Counted from the stretch's first letter, positions 1-9,209 are shown. The stretch: DNA of 64,000 nucleotides from Flavobacteriaceae bacterium (GCA_027082925.1 JALWTD010000017.1:310001-374000); one strand, 5' to 3'. The notes: generated by a model from the letters alone, not told the origin. Numbers and translations: made by a program.

Positions 1-1
1 T

Positions 2-385
2 GAACTAAATGAATATTTAGCGAAAATGATGCGTCAACTAAAAGAATATCAAATAGATATAGAAGAAATACATCATACCAAAAAACTTGACAAACCCAGT
101 GGAACTGCTATAACTTTAGCTGAAGGAATTATTAAAAACTCAACTAAAAATAAATGGGTGTTAGACAAGACAGCTACACCCAATGAAATCCCTATAACTG
201 CTAAAAGAATTGAAAATGTTCCCGGAACACACACTGTACAATACAATTCTAATATAGACTGTATAGAAATTAAACACACTGCACATAGTAGAGATGGTTT
301 TGCTATAGGAGCAATTATTGCGGCAGAATGGCTAGTAAATAAAACAGGAGTCTATACCATGAAAGATGTTTTAGACTTAAATTAA
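2..385 (+). CDS. dapB: 4-hydroxy-tetrahydrodipicolinate reductase, C-terminal part (truncated by window edge)
   Basis: This is the C-terminal half of the enzyme that reduces 4-hydroxy-tetrahydrodipicolinate with NAD(P)H in the lysine/meso-diaminopimelate pathway. The reading frame is open from base 2, so the true start lies left of the window. The family signature EIHHTKKLDKPSGTA is visible; it contains the His pair and Lys of the catalytic and substrate-binding site. Near the C-terminus, HTAHSRDGFAIGAI matches the family's end. It lies 19 bp upstream of lepB on the same strand, an order common in Flavobacteriaceae. The family assignment is secure; only the Rossmann N-terminus is missing. Confidence 0.95.
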   Translation, partial: ELNEYLAKMMRQLKEYQIDIEEIHHTKKLDKPSGTAITLAEGIIKNSTKNKWVLDKTATPNEIPITAKRIENVPGTHTVQYNSNIDCIEIKHTAHSRDGFAIGAIIAAEWLVNKTGVYTMKDVLDLN

Positions 386-404
386 ACTTAAAAAATATTA
401 TATT

Positions 405-1946
405 ATGACAATGTTAGAGTGGTTTTTCTTTTTTTTAATAATTCAAATAGTTCATTTTGCAGGAACTTGGAAATTATACAAAAAAGCAGGAAGAAAATCG
501 TGGGAAGCAATAATACCTATATACAATGCTGTTGTATTAATGCAAATAATTAGCAGACCTAAATGGTGGGTAATTTTATTATTTATACCTGTTATAAACT
601 TGTTAATGTTTCCCGTAATTTGGGTTGAAACAATAAGAAGTTTTGGTAAAAACACAACTGTAGACACCTTTCTAGTTATTTTTACACTAGGTTTTTACAC
701 CTACTATGTGAATTACGCTTTAGACGTTAACTATATTGAAGATAGAAGTTTAAAACCTAGAACCGAACTAGGAGAATGGGTAAGTTCTGTTGTATTTGCT
801 ATTGTTGCGGCTACACTTGTTCACACCTACATTATGCAACCATATACCATTCCTACCTCATCGTTGGAAAAATCGTTATTAGTTGGTGATTTTCTTTTTG
901 TAAGTAAGTTTCATTACGGAGCCAGAATTCCAATGACAACCATTGCTGCACCAATGGTACATGACTCATTACCTCTAATTAAAGCCAAATCGTATTTAAA
1001 AAAACCTCAACTACCTTATTTTAGACTTCCGGGGTTTCAAAAAATAAAACGTAACGAAATTGTTGTTTTTAGTTGGCCTGCCGATACTGTTCGCTTCTTT
1101 AGAGACAAATCGGGAATACACGTAGATAAACCTATAGATAAAAAATCTAACTATGTAAAACGCTGTGTAGGAATACCTGGAGACTCGTTAGAAATTATAA
1201 ATGGGTATATTTATATAAACGGTAAAAGAACAAAACTTCCGGATAGAACAAAAACACAGTACTTTCACCGTGTAATAGTAAAAGATGGCTTTAACCCAAA
1301 CAGCTTAATTAACAGGTATGGCTCTACTGAACTAGGAGGTGGCCAAAATGGAGAATACTTTGTAAACCTAACCGATGAAAATGCACGAAAACTAAAAAAC
1401 AATCCGCTTGTAAAAAGTGTTGTCAAAGAAATCTCGCCTAAAGGGAATTTTAACAAAGCGATTTTTCCACACAACAAACAGTATCCGTGGTCTATTGATA
1501 ACTACGGACCAATATACATTCCCGAGGAAGGTAAAACCGTAGCACTTAATACAAAATCACTTCCGTTTTATAAAAGAATTATTGAAGAATACGAACACAA
1601 TAATTTAACTGTAAACGGAGATGAAATTTATATCAACGGAAAACTTGCTACAAGTTATACTTTTAAGCAAAACTATTACTGGATGATGGGTGATAACAGA
1701 CAAAATTCTGAAGATGCACGCTATTGGGGATACGTTCCTTTTGACCATATTGTAGGAAAACCTGTTTTTATATTCTTTAGTTGGGATAGCAATGCACAAG
1801 GTATCGCAAATAAAATAAGATGGGAGCGTGTATTTACTACAGTTCACGGCTCAGGAAAACCGGTTTCGTATTTAAATTACTTTTTAGCCTTTTTAGCACT
1901 TTGGTACGGCTTTAGTGTGTATCGAAAACGTAAAAGAGAAGAATAA
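405..1946 (+). CDS. lepB: Signal peptidase I with N-terminal DUF5684-like membrane domain
   Basis: This S26-family peptidase removes signal peptides from exported proteins at the inner membrane. It has 513 residues, much longer than the roughly 320-residue E. coli enzyme. Residues 1-105 form several hydrophobic segments resembling DUF5684. The catalytic core follows: the Ser in IPTSSLEKSL (about S153) and the Lys in NYVKRCVGIPGD (about K252), with the conserved MMGDNRQNSEDARYWG box near residue 430. The region between the Lys box and the GDNR box carries a long insertion typical of Bacteroidota signal peptidases. A C-terminal hydrophobic segment is also present. It sits between dapB and the WbqC-like gene. 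Confidence 0.93.
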   Translation: MTMLEWFFFFLIIQIVHFAGTWKLYKKAGRKSWEAIIPIYNAVVLMQIISRPKWWVILLFIPVINLLMFPVIWVETIRSFGKNTTVDTFLVIFTLGFYTYYVNYALDVNYIEDRSLKPRTELGEWVSSVVFAIVAATLVHTYIMQPYTIPTSSLEKSLLVGDFLFVSKFHYGARIPMTTIAAPMVHDSLPLIKAKSYLKKPQLPYFRLPGFQKIKRNEIVVFSWPADTVRFFRDKSGIHVDKPIDKKSNYVKRCVGIPGDSLEIINGYIYINGKRTKLPDRTKTQYFHRVIVKDGFNPNSLINRYGSTELGGGQNGEYFVNLTDENARKLKNNPLVKSVVKEISPKGNFNKAIFPHNKQYPWSIDNYGPIYIPEEGKTVALNTKSLPFYKRIIEEYEHNNLTVNGDEIYINGKLATSYTFKQNYYWMMGDNRQNSEDARYWGYVPFDHIVGKPVFIFFSWDSNAQGIANKIRWERVFTTVHGSGKPVSYLNYFLAFLALWYGFSVYRKRKREE

Positions 1947-1963
1947 AGTTTGCCAAAAAAGAA

Positions 1964-2584
1964 ATGATTGTACTTCAACCAACATACTTTGCTCCAATAA
2001 TTCAATACGTAGCTATTGCAAAGAGCAAAAGCATTCTTTTTGAGGTAGAAGATAACTTTCAGAAGCAAACATATAGAAACAGATGTTATATTTATACCGA
2101 TAAAGGAAAACATTTATTAAACATTCCTATACAACACAGTAAAAAAGGAAAACAAAAAACAAAAGAAGTAAAAATTGATTATAAGTACGATTGGAATAAA
2201 CTTCATTTAAAAACACTTCAAACAGCCTATAGCTCCTCTCCTTTTTTTGAGTTTTACATAGATGATTTGCTACCTGTATTTGAAAAGAGATATACGTTTC
2301 TATTAGATTTAAATTTAACATGTCATCAAATAATTATGGATGCACTTCAGTTAAACATACCTACGCAACTAACAGAACAGTACTTTACGCAAAGTAGCAA
2401 TGCTGTACTAGATTTAAGAAATTTAGCCATTGCTAAATCTAACAATACCTATCGGCTAGAAAGATATATTCAAGTTTTTTATCAAAAGCATGGCTTTCTA
2501 AGCAATTTAAGCATTTTAGATTTGCTTTTTATGGAAGGTCCTAACGCACTAAATTATTTAGAAAATCAACCCATAAAATTCTAA
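1964..2584 (+). CDS. WbqC-like family protein
   Basis: This 206-residue soluble protein matches the WbqC-like family, whose members often lie near surface-polysaccharide genes. The biochemical role is not established. The family's N-terminus is recognisable (MIVLQPTYFAPIIQY), followed by the conserved K-W-K-L-H-L-K-T-Q-Y pattern around residues 70-90. It starts 17 bp after lepB and is probably cotranscribed with it. No signal peptide or membrane segment is visible. I am confident of the family but infer no specific reaction. Confidence 0.85.
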   Translation: MIVLQPTYFAPIIQYVAIAKSKSILFEVEDNFQKQTYRNRCYIYTDKGKHLLNIPIQHSKKGKQKTKEVKIDYKYDWNKLHLKTLQTAYSSSPFFEFYIDDLLPVFEKRYTFLLDLNLTCHQIIMDALQLNIPTQLTEQYFTQSSNAVLDLRNLAIAKSNNTYRLERYIQVFYQKHGFLSNLSILDLLFMEGPNALNYLENQPIKF

Positions 2585-2607
2585 TTATTTACTTCATCTG
2601 AAATTAT

Positions 2608-2645
2608 TTAATTAATAAAAGACTTTTTCATCTTTTATTAATTAA
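2608..2645. terminator. AT-rich perfect hairpin between the WbqC-like gene and ric
   Basis: A perfect 15-bp inverted repeat (left arm TTAATTAATAAAAGA, right arm its exact complement) encloses an 8-base loop. It is followed by ATTTTC on the plus strand. It most likely ends the dapB-lepB-wbqC transcript. It also sits just upstream of the putative ric -7 element, so an operator role is possible. Confidence 0.5.
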
Positions 2646-2651
2646 TTTTCG

Positions 2652-2659
2652 TATATTCG
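2652..2659 (+). promoter_or_regulatory. Putative -7 promoter element of ric
   Basis: TATATTCG differs by one base from the Bacteroidota -7 consensus TAnnTTTG and lies 21 bp before the ric start. The same extended motif, TAyATTCGTTAT, occurs before the M14 peptidase gene at 5476. No clear -33 TTTG is seen. Confidence 0.4.
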
Positions 2660-2680
2660 TTATCCCAATTTTAGACTTCA

Positions 2681-3361
2681 ATGATTGACTTTAAAGAAAA
2701 AACAATTGCAGAAATTGTAAGTTCCGATATTAGTGCTGCAAGCATTTTTAAAAAACACCAAATTGATTTTTGTTGTGGAGGAAACAAAACAATTGCAACA
2801 GCTTGTGAAGAAGCAAATATTGATGTAAGCTTAATTATTAACGATTTAGCTAATTCTAAAAAAAATAGTGCCATACCTCAGCTAAACTTTAACAAGTGGA
2901 ATAAAGATTTTTTAATTGACTATATTGTAAATGTGCATCATACCTATATTAGACAAAATATAGATATTGTGAATGAATTTGGTCAAAAAGTAGCTTCTGT
3001 TCACGGAGAACATGCTCCTGAAACCATTAAAATTTCAGCGCTTTTCTCTAAATTAACTGAAGATTTAAAAACTCACTTGGAAAAAGAGGAAAAAATTGTT
3101 TTCCCGGCCATTAAAGCAAAATTAGCTGATAGTAATTACCTATTTGACACAGAAGTGATTCACTTATTAGAAGATGAGCACGATAATGCAGGGACTATTG
3201 TTAAAGAAATTCAAAAACTTAGCAATAATTTTACCCCTCCCGAATGGGCTTGTAGTACATATAAAGCCTTCTATTTTAAATTGGATGAATTTATAAATGA
3301 TTTATTTCAACACATCCATTTAGAAAATAACATTTTATTTTCGAAATTTAGGAATAATTAA
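2681..3361 (+). CDS. ric: Iron-sulfur cluster repair di-iron protein (RIC/ScdA/YtfE family)
   Basis: This cytosolic protein restores Fe-S clusters damaged by nitric oxide or oxidants. It has 226 residues. The N-terminal ScdA_N-type domain (about 1-65) contains the DFCCGG motif. A hemerythrin-like domain follows, whose His and Glu ligands of the di-iron centre are visible in VHHTYIRQN, LEKEEKIVFP, LEDEHDNAG and HIHLENNILF. It is transcribed alone, between a hairpin upstream and a bidirectional terminator downstream. Homologues are usually induced by NO or oxygen limitation, which fits the other low-oxygen genes in this window, but no matching operator is evident here. Confidence 0.93.
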   Translation: MIDFKEKTIAEIVSSDISAASIFKKHQIDFCCGGNKTIATACEEANIDVSLIINDLANSKKNSAIPQLNFNKWNKDFLIDYIVNVHHTYIRQNIDIVNEFGQKVASVHGEHAPETIKISALFSKLTEDLKTHLEKEEKIVFPAIKAKLADSNYLFDTEVIHLLEDEHDNAGTIVKEIQKLSNNFTPPEWACSTYKAFYFKLDEFINDLFQHIHLENNILFSKFRNN

Positions 3362-3377
3362 GAAAGCCCAAAGATTA

Positions 3378-3410
3378 AAAATCCCTTAACAGTGTTGTTA
3401 AGGGATTTTT
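3378..3410. terminator. Bidirectional intrinsic terminator between ric and ettA
   Basis: The stem AATCCCTTAAC pairs with GTTAAGGGATT around a short AGTGTT loop, flanked by A-rich sequence on the left and TTTTTAG on the right. It can therefore stop both the ric (plus) and ettA (minus) transcripts. Confidence 0.85.
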
Positions 3411-3422
3411 AGTTTTACAAAA

Positions 3423-5114
3423 CTATCTAATTAGTTTTTTGTACTTAATACGCTTAGGCATAATATCAGCTCCTAATCGTTTTTTCTTATTCTCTTCGTA
3501 TTCAGAAAAAGAACCTTCAAAGAAATACACTTGCGAATCTCCTTCAAATGCTAAAATGTGTGTACATATTCTATCTAAAAACCAACGGTCATGACTTATA
3601 ACTACAGCACATCCTGCAAAATTTTCCAACCCTTCTTCTAGTGCACGTAAGGTGTTAACATCCAAATCATTTGTTGGCTCATCTAGTAATAATACATTTC
3701 CTTCTTCACGCAAGGTCATTGCTAAATGAAGTCTATTTCGCTCTCCTCCCGATAACGTATTTACTTTTTTATTTTGTTCACTTCCTGAAAAATTAAAACG
3801 ACTCAAATAGGCACGAGAATTTACTTGTCTTCCTCCCATCATTATCAATTCTTGCTCATCAGAAAAATTCTGCCATATGGTTTTTTCCGGATCAATATTA
3901 GAATGGCTTTGGTCTACATAGGCTATTTTAGCAGTTTCTCCAACTATAAACTCTCCTTTATCAGGTTTTTCTTCACCCATAATCATTCTAAAAATAGTTG
4001 TTTTTCCTGCTCCATTTGGGCCAATAATTCCAACAATACCGGCTTGAGGTAAATTAAACTCTAAGTTTTCATATAGTAACTTATCTCCGTAAGCTTTTGC
4101 TACCCCTTTAGATTCAATAACGTTGGTTCCTAAACGAGGTCCGTTAGGAATGTATATTTCTAACTTTTCATCAAGTACACGCTGATCTTGACTCATTAAT
4201 TTGTCGTAATTAGATAAACGAGCTTTAGATTTTGCGTGGCGTCCCTTTGGTGCCATACGCACCCACTCTAGCTCTCTTTCTAATATTTTTTGACGTTTTG
4301 AAGCCTGTTTAGACTCTTGAGCTAAACGCTTAGATTTTTGGTCTAACCAAGAAGAATAATTTCCTTTCCAAGGAATTCCTTCTCCTCTATCCAATTCTAA
4401 AATCCATCCTGCAACATTATCTAAAAAGTAACGATCGTGAGTTACTGCTATTACTGTTCCTTTATATTGCTGTAAATGATGCTCGAGCCAGTGAACAGAC
4501 TCTGCATCTAAATGGTTTGTAGGCTCATCTAATAAAAGTACATCGGGCTCTTGAAGTAATAATCGGCAAAGAGCAACTCTTCTGCGTTCTCCTCCCGATA
4601 AATTTTTAATAGGAGTATCTCCTTCAGGAGTACGCAACGCATCCATTGCTATTTCTAATTTGGTATCTAGTTCCCAAGCATTAGATGCATCAATTTTATC
4701 TTGGAGTTCGGCTTGTTTTGCCATTAACTTCTCCATTTTGTCGGCATCAGAATATACTTCTTCTAAGCCAAACATATCGTTTATTTTATTGTATTCATCA
4801 AGAATAGCAACCGTTTCAGCAACACCTTCTTTAACAACTTCCAACACCGTTTTAGAATCGTCTAATATAGGTTCTTGAGATAGGTATCCAACAGTATAAT
4901 TTGGAGAAAATACGACATCGCCTTGATAGTTTTTCTCAATTCCGGCTATAATTTTTAAGAGCGTAGATTTTCCAGAGCCATTAAGTCCTAAAATCCCTAT
5001 TTTTGCTCCGTAAAAAAAACTTAGGTAAATGTTTTTTAAAACCGGTTTATTTGCTCCTTGGTAAGTTTTGGTAACTCCAGACATGGAGAAAATTACCTTT
5101 TTATCATCTGACAT
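3423..5114 (-). CDS. ettA: Energy-dependent translational throttle protein, ABC-F ATPase
   Basis: This is an ABC-F protein that binds the ribosomal E site and gates entry into elongation according to the ATP/ADP ratio. The 563 residues carry two nucleotide-binding domains and no membrane segments. Walker A motifs GLNGSGKST and GPNGAGKTT and signatures LSGGERRR and LSGGERNR are visible, each followed by LLLDEPTN. The linker between the domains holds the charged motif region around WVRMAPKGRHAKSKARL, which is characteristic of EttA rather than Uup or YheS. The ATG at 5114 gives the usual N-terminus. Confidence 0.95.
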   Translation of the reverse strand: MSDDKKVIFSMSGVTKTYQGANKPVLKNIYLSFFYGAKIGILGLNGSGKSTLLKIIAGIEKNYQGDVVFSPNYTVGYLSQEPILDDSKTVLEVVKEGVAETVAILDEYNKINDMFGLEEVYSDADKMEKLMAKQAELQDKIDASNAWELDTKLEIAMDALRTPEGDTPIKNLSGGERRRVALCRLLLQEPDVLLLDEPTNHLDAESVHWLEHHLQQYKGTVIAVTHDRYFLDNVAGWILELDRGEGIPWKGNYSSWLDQKSKRLAQESKQASKRQKILERELEWVRMAPKGRHAKSKARLSNYDKLMSQDQRVLDEKLEIYIPNGPRLGTNVIESKGVAKAYGDKLLYENLEFNLPQAGIVGIIGPNGAGKTTIFRMIMGEEKPDKGEFIVGETAKIAYVDQSHSNIDPEKTIWQNFSDEQELIMMGGRQVNSRAYLSRFNFSGSEQNKKVNTLSGGERNRLHLAMTLREEGNVLLLDEPTNDLDVNTLRALEEGLENFAGCAVVISHDRWFLDRICTHILAFEGDSQVYFFEGSFSEYEENKKKRLGADIMPKRIKYKKLIR

Positions 5115-5144
5115 TTTTTATAAGTTTAGTAGGTTGTAAATAAT

Positions 5145-5327
5145 TTAAACGCGTCCTTTTAAAGCATTAAATACCCACGCATTTGCAAAAAATCCAACAC
5201 CTACCGATGCAAATCCCCAGCCAGCAACATCGTCGTATCTAAAGACTCCAAGCGCTATTAAAATAAGCCCCATAAGTATCATTATAAATGTTGCCCAAGC
5301 CAAAACTGTATTTTTATTCATTGCCAT
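5145..5327 (-). CDS. Small two-helix membrane protein of a conserved flavobacterial family
   Basis: About 60 residues with two hydrophobic helices: NTVLAWATFIMILMGLILIAL and a Gly-rich second helix ending FNALKGRV. I start it at the ATG at 5327 (or the ATG two codons on), because the upstream in-frame residues are polar and look like leader sequence. The pattern resembles the conserved but uncharacterised CAL67264-type flavobacterial membrane proteins. It lies 30 bp upstream of ettA on the same strand and could be in its operon. Function unknown. Confidence 0.7.
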   Translation of the reverse strand: MAMNKNTVLAWATFIMILMGLILIALGVFRYDDVAGWGFASVGVGFFANAWVFNALKGRV

Positions 5328-5475
5328 AATATCGTTTGTTATTGTTAGTTTATGTAAATGGTTATAACGCAAATATCGTAATTTTTAAGATTTTAACACA
5401 ATAAAACAATCATTATATTATTCTATTAATGGTACTTATATTTCAACAAAATTAAAATGAAACTTAATATTTTTG

Positions 5476-5483
5476 TACATTCG
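5476..5483 (+). promoter_or_regulatory. Putative -7 promoter element of the M14 peptidase gene
   Basis: TACATTCG (one mismatch to TAnnTTTG) lies 28 bp before the chosen ATG. A perfect TAnnTTTG match, TATTTTTG, lies immediately upstream at 5468-5475. Either could be the -7 box. A -33 box is not obvious. Confidence 0.4.
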
Positions 5484-5511
5484 TTATTCTAAACTATTTT
5501 ACTTTATTAAA

Positions 5512-6762
5512 ATGAAATTATCCATTCAAAAGTTAGCCTCTAAATTCATTTTTTATTTTTTAATAACTGCCTTTATTACAAGCTGTGCCTCAGTAAGTCA
5601 TATTAAAGTAGAGAAACCTGTAGATACACACAGCAAAAAAATATTTCTCCAACCCAAAAAAGTATACAATATTGGCGATTTAGGAATTAGCTTTAGTAAC
5701 AAGTTTGACGGAGCTCGATTAAATAATGTAGTGAAGGTAAACGACAGCACCTTTCAAGTTTGGAGTTATCCTGAAAATATTCCAATTAACAGTAGTGCTC
5801 ACTATGCATTTAAAGTATGGTCAGAAACACCCAAAACTATTTATTTAGACTTTAAATATCCTGAAAAATACAGTCATAGATATATTCCTAAGATTAAAAC
5901 CGAAACGACTTCTTGGAAACCTATAGCTGCTGAAAATATTATTAAAAACGATTCATTATCGTTTGTTATTAAATTACCTGTAACTAAATCTCCTACAACC
6001 GTTGCCGCTCAAGAAATTATCAATTCTACAATAACTACAAATTGGTACAATAATCTTGCTCATTCGCATCGTGATTTAATTCATTATTCTGAAGTAGGAA
6101 AATCGGTTCTTGGGAAAGTAATTCCTATGCTCGATTTGTACAAAGGTGACTATAAAAATAAAGAGATTGTAGTGTTACTAACCAGACAACATCCTCCCGA
6201 AGTTTCTGGGTTTATGGCTTTTCAAAGTTTTTTTGAAAGATTGTTAGAAGATGACGAACTCACAAAAACTTTCTTTTCTAAATACAGAGTTGTTGTTTTT
6301 CCTATTTTAAATCCTGATGGCGTTGATTTAGGACACTGGAGACACAATGCAAATGGCATAGATTTAAACAGAGATTGGGCTTATTACAGACAACCTGAAG
6401 TTAAATCGGTTACCAAAGCCATTGTTAAAGCTTCAAAAAAAGGAAAAGGTGCTATTATTTTAGGTATTGACTTCCATTCAACTCAAGAAGATTTATACTA
6501 TACGAGTCATACCATTGAAGGAACAACTATTCCAAACTTTTACGACGATTGGTTTGAAGCAATAGACTCTGAATTTCCTGATTACAAACCCAACGAAATT
6601 AGAGACGACAGTAAAATGCCTGTATCTAAAGGATGGTTTTTAAAAATGTTTAATGCCACTGCTATTACCTACGAAATTGGTGATGAAACACCTCGCGATT
6701 TCGTAAAACAAAAAGCAATAGTTGCAGCTACCGAAATGATGAAAATTTTAAATAAAAGATAA
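5512..6762 (+). CDS. M14-family zinc carboxypeptidase, predicted lipoprotein
   Basis: This is a predicted periplasmic or surface metallocarboxypeptidase. The ATG at 5512 is preferred over an upstream TTG because it gives a clean lipoprotein signal: a hydrophobic stretch ends in ITSC, the lipidated Cys being about residue 25. The catalytic zinc motif HxxE is in TRQHPPEVSGF and the third zinc ligand is the His in GIDFHSTQED. The substrate-binding Arg/Asn pair is in NGIDLNRDW, and the catalytic Glu is probably in TYEIGDETPRDF. A beta-rich N-terminal region (about 30-170) precedes the peptidase domain, as in cell-wall or peptide-trimming M14 enzymes of Bacteroidota. The substrate is unknown. Confidence 0.88.
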   Translation: MKLSIQKLASKFIFYFLITAFITSCASVSHIKVEKPVDTHSKKIFLQPKKVYNIGDLGISFSNKFDGARLNNVVKVNDSTFQVWSYPENIPINSSAHYAFKVWSETPKTIYLDFKYPEKYSHRYIPKIKTETTSWKPIAAENIIKNDSLSFVIKLPVTKSPTTVAAQEIINSTITTNWYNNLAHSHRDLIHYSEVGKSVLGKVIPMLDLYKGDYKNKEIVVLLTRQHPPEVSGFMAFQSFFERLLEDDELTKTFFSKYRVVVFPILNPDGVDLGHWRHNANGIDLNRDWAYYRQPEVKSVTKAIVKASKKGKGAIILGIDFHSTQEDLYYTSHTIEGTTIPNFYDDWFEAIDSEFPDYKPNEIRDDSKMPVSKGWFLKMFNATAITYEIGDETPRDFVKQKAIVAATEMMKILNKR

Positions 6763-6805
6763 CTTAGCTCAATATATCTTTTTTACCATAATTAACAATA
6801 TTACA

Positions 6806-8434
6806 ATGAATATTAACTTCAATAAAAACGAAGATTTTAACAAACTTAAAAGCACAGAATTAAAAAGAAAGCTTTTAAAAGTTTACAAAGGTGGTGGAGA
6901 TAAAAGAATAGAAAAACACAAAGCTAAAGGAAAACTTACTGCCCGAGAACGTATAAATTATTTGTTTGATAAAAATACCGATACCATTGAAATTGGTGCA
7001 TTTGCAGGTGAAGATATGTATCAAGAACACGGTGGATGCCCCTCAGGAGGTGTCGTTGTAAAAATAGGTTACATTAAAGGAAAGCAATGTATTGTAGTGG
7101 CAAACGACGCCACAGTAAAAGCTGGTGCTTGGTTTCCTATTACCGGTAAAAAAAACTTAAGAGCTCAAGAAATAGCTATTGAAAATAATCTTCCTATCAT
7201 TTATCTAGTTGACAGTGCCGGTGTTTACCTGCCACTACAAGATGAAATTTTCCCCGACAAAGAACACTTTGGGCGTATTTTTAGAAATAATGCCATTATG
7301 AGTAGTCAAGGAATTACTCAAATTGCTGCGGTTATGGGAAGCTGTGTTGCCGGAGGTGCTTATTTACCTATTATGAGCGATGAAGCGCTTATTGTTGATA
7401 AAACAGGAAGTATTTTTTTAGCCGGAAGCTACTTGGTAAAAGCTGCTATTGGAGAAAGTATCGATAACGAAACTCTTGGAGGTGCAAGTACACATTGCGA
7501 AATTAGCGGTGTAACAGATTATAAAGCTTCTGATGATTATGATGCGCTTGATAAAATTAAACATATTGTTGATAAAATTGGCGATTTTGATAAAGCCGGC
7601 TTTAATAGAACCAAGCCAAAACCTCCTACTGAAAATGTTGATGATATTTTTGGTATTTTACCTATTTCAAGAACCGACCAGTACGACATGCTTGAAATTA
7701 TAAAGCGTATAGTTGATAATTCTGAAATTGACGAGTACAAAAAAGACTACGGTAAAACTTTAATCTGCGGCTACGCACGAATTGATGGTTGGGCAGTAGG
7801 AATTATTGCAAATCAAAGAAAAGTTGTTAAAAACGGTAAAAAAGAAATGCAATTTGGCGGAGTTATCTATTCTGATTCTGCAGATAAAGCCACTCGATTT
7901 ATAGCAAACTGCAATCAGAAAAAAATTCCGCTTATTTTCTTACAAGATGTTACCGGATTTATGGTTGGAAGCAAAAGCGAACATGGCGGAATTATAAAAG
8001 ATGGTGCTAAAATGGTGAACGCCGTTAGTAACTCGGTAGTTCCAAAGTTTACAATTATTATTGGTAATTCTTACGGAGCCGGAAACTACGCCATGTGTGG
8101 AAAAGCATACGATCCAAGGTTAATTGTTGCTTGGCCTTCAGCAAGACTCGCCGTTATGGGTGGAGAACAAGCAGCAAAAGTACTCCTGCAAATAGAAACG
8201 GCCTCGCTAAAGAAAAAAGGAGAAACCATTTCAGAAAAAAAAGAAAAAGAAATTTTAAAATCGATACAAAATAGGTACGATGCTCAAACATCTCCATATT
8301 ATGCAGCGGCAAGATTATGGACAGATGCAGTAATAAATCCGTTAGACACAAGAAAATGGATTTCTATGGGAATTGATGCTGCCAACCACGCTCCAATAAA
8401 AAAACAATTTAATTTAGGACTTATTCAGGTTTAA
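6806..8434 (+). CDS. Acyl-CoA carboxylase carboxyltransferase (beta) subunit, methylcrotonyl-CoA type
   Basis: This subunit transfers carboxyl groups from carboxybiotin to an acyl-CoA. The 542-residue length and the motifs ANDATVKAGAWFP, LVDSAGVYLPLQDEIFPD, FGRIFRNNAIMS and MGSCVAGGAYLPIMSDE match methylcrotonyl-CoA carboxylase beta subunits better than the propionyl-CoA type. The C-terminal half contains the second crotonase-like domain with GNSYGAGNYAMCGKAYDP. No biotin carboxylase or biotin carrier subunit is encoded nearby, so its partner must be elsewhere. Leucine degradation is the most likely pathway; substrate range cannot be read from sequence. Confidence 0.85.
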   Translation: MNINFNKNEDFNKLKSTELKRKLLKVYKGGGDKRIEKHKAKGKLTARERINYLFDKNTDTIEIGAFAGEDMYQEHGGCPSGGVVVKIGYIKGKQCIVVANDATVKAGAWFPITGKKNLRAQEIAIENNLPIIYLVDSAGVYLPLQDEIFPDKEHFGRIFRNNAIMSSQGITQIAAVMGSCVAGGAYLPIMSDEALIVDKTGSIFLAGSYLVKAAIGESIDNETLGGASTHCEISGVTDYKASDDYDALDKIKHIVDKIGDFDKAGFNRTKPKPPTENVDDIFGILPISRTDQYDMLEIIKRIVDNSEIDEYKKDYGKTLICGYARIDGWAVGIIANQRKVVKNGKKEMQFGGVIYSDSADKATRFIANCNQKKIPLIFLQDVTGFMVGSKSEHGGIIKDGAKMVNAVSNSVVPKFTIIIGNSYGAGNYAMCGKAYDPRLIVAWPSARLAVMGGEQAAKVLLQIETASLKKKGETISEKKEKEILKSIQNRYDAQTSPYYAAARLWTDAVINPLDTRKWISMGIDAANHAPIKKQFNLGLIQV

Positions 8435-8435
8435 A

Positions 8436-8467
8436 ATTGTAAAAAAATATTGGAATAATTACATTTG
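8436..8467 (+). promoter_or_regulatory. Promoter of yebC
   Basis: ATTG (8436-8439), a 20-bp spacer and TACATTTG (8460-8467) match the Bacteroidota consensus TTTG-N17-23-TAnnTTTG with one mismatch. The predicted transcription start, about 8474, leaves a leader of about 18 bases. Confidence 0.6.
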
Positions 8468-8491
8468 CAACACTAAAAATAAAACTTAATT

Positions 8492-9208
8492 ATGGGAAGA
8501 GCCTTTGAATTTAGAAAAGCTAGAAAAATGAAACGTTGGTCTGCTATGGCAAAAACCTTTACCAAAATAGGTAAAGACATTGTTATGGCTGTAAAAGAAG
8601 GAGGTCCAAACCCCGAAACAAACTCGCGTTTAAGAGCTGTAATTCAAAATGCAAAGGCTGCAAATATGCCTAAAGACAATGTAGAACGAGCTATAAAAAA
8701 AGCAACCGATAAAGACACTGCTAATTTTAAAGAAGTTTTATTTGAAGGATACGCACCTCATGGAATTGCTGTGGTTGTTGAAACAGCTACCGACAATAAC
8801 AATAGAACTGTAGCTAACGTACGAGCTGCCTTTAATAAATGTAATGGAAACTTAGGAACTTCTGGATCTGTTATTTTTATGTTTGACCATACGTGTAATT
8901 TTAGAATTAAAGCCGAAGATTTAAAAATTGATTTAGAAGAATTTGAATTAGAACTAATTGATTTTGATGTTGAAGAAGTATTTGAAGATGAAGATGGTAT
9001 TTTAATTTATGCTCCTTTTGAGCAATTTGGAGCTATTCAAAAATATTTAGAAGAGCAAAATTTAGAAATTCTTTCTTCTGGTTTTGAACGAATTCCTACA
9101 ACAACGACTAAGCTTTCTGAAGAACAACAAGCCGATGTTGAAAAATTATTAGAACGATTGGAAGAAGAAGATGATGTACAAAATGTATATCACTCTATGG
9201 AAATGTAG
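8492..9208 (+). CDS. yebC: YebC/PmpR (TACO1) family protein
   Basis: A 238-residue cytosolic protein of the YebC family, known as a DNA-binding regulator in some bacteria and as a translation factor that relieves ribosome stalling (TACO1, YebC2) in others. The family start MGRAFEFRKARKMKRWSAMAK is replaced at one or two sites but recognisable. GGPNPETNSRLR, NMPKDNVERAIKKA and EGYAPHGIAVVVE are typical. It has its own promoter, and its stop lies 1 bp from the end of the convergent menE. Confidence 0.93.
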   Translation: MGRAFEFRKARKMKRWSAMAKTFTKIGKDIVMAVKEGGPNPETNSRLRAVIQNAKAANMPKDNVERAIKKATDKDTANFKEVLFEGYAPHGIAVVVETATDNNNRTVANVRAAFNKCNGNLGTSGSVIFMFDHTCNFRIKAEDLKIDLEEFELELIDFDVEEVFEDEDGILIYAPFEQFGAIQKYLEEQNLEILSSGFERIPTTTTKLSEEQQADVEKLLERLEEEDDVQNVYHSMEM

Positions 9209-9209
9209 T

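Noticed and set aside
5473-5511. N-terminal extension of the M14 peptidase from TTG
   Set aside because: It would place non-signal residues before a clean lipoprotein signal and overlap the -7 element.
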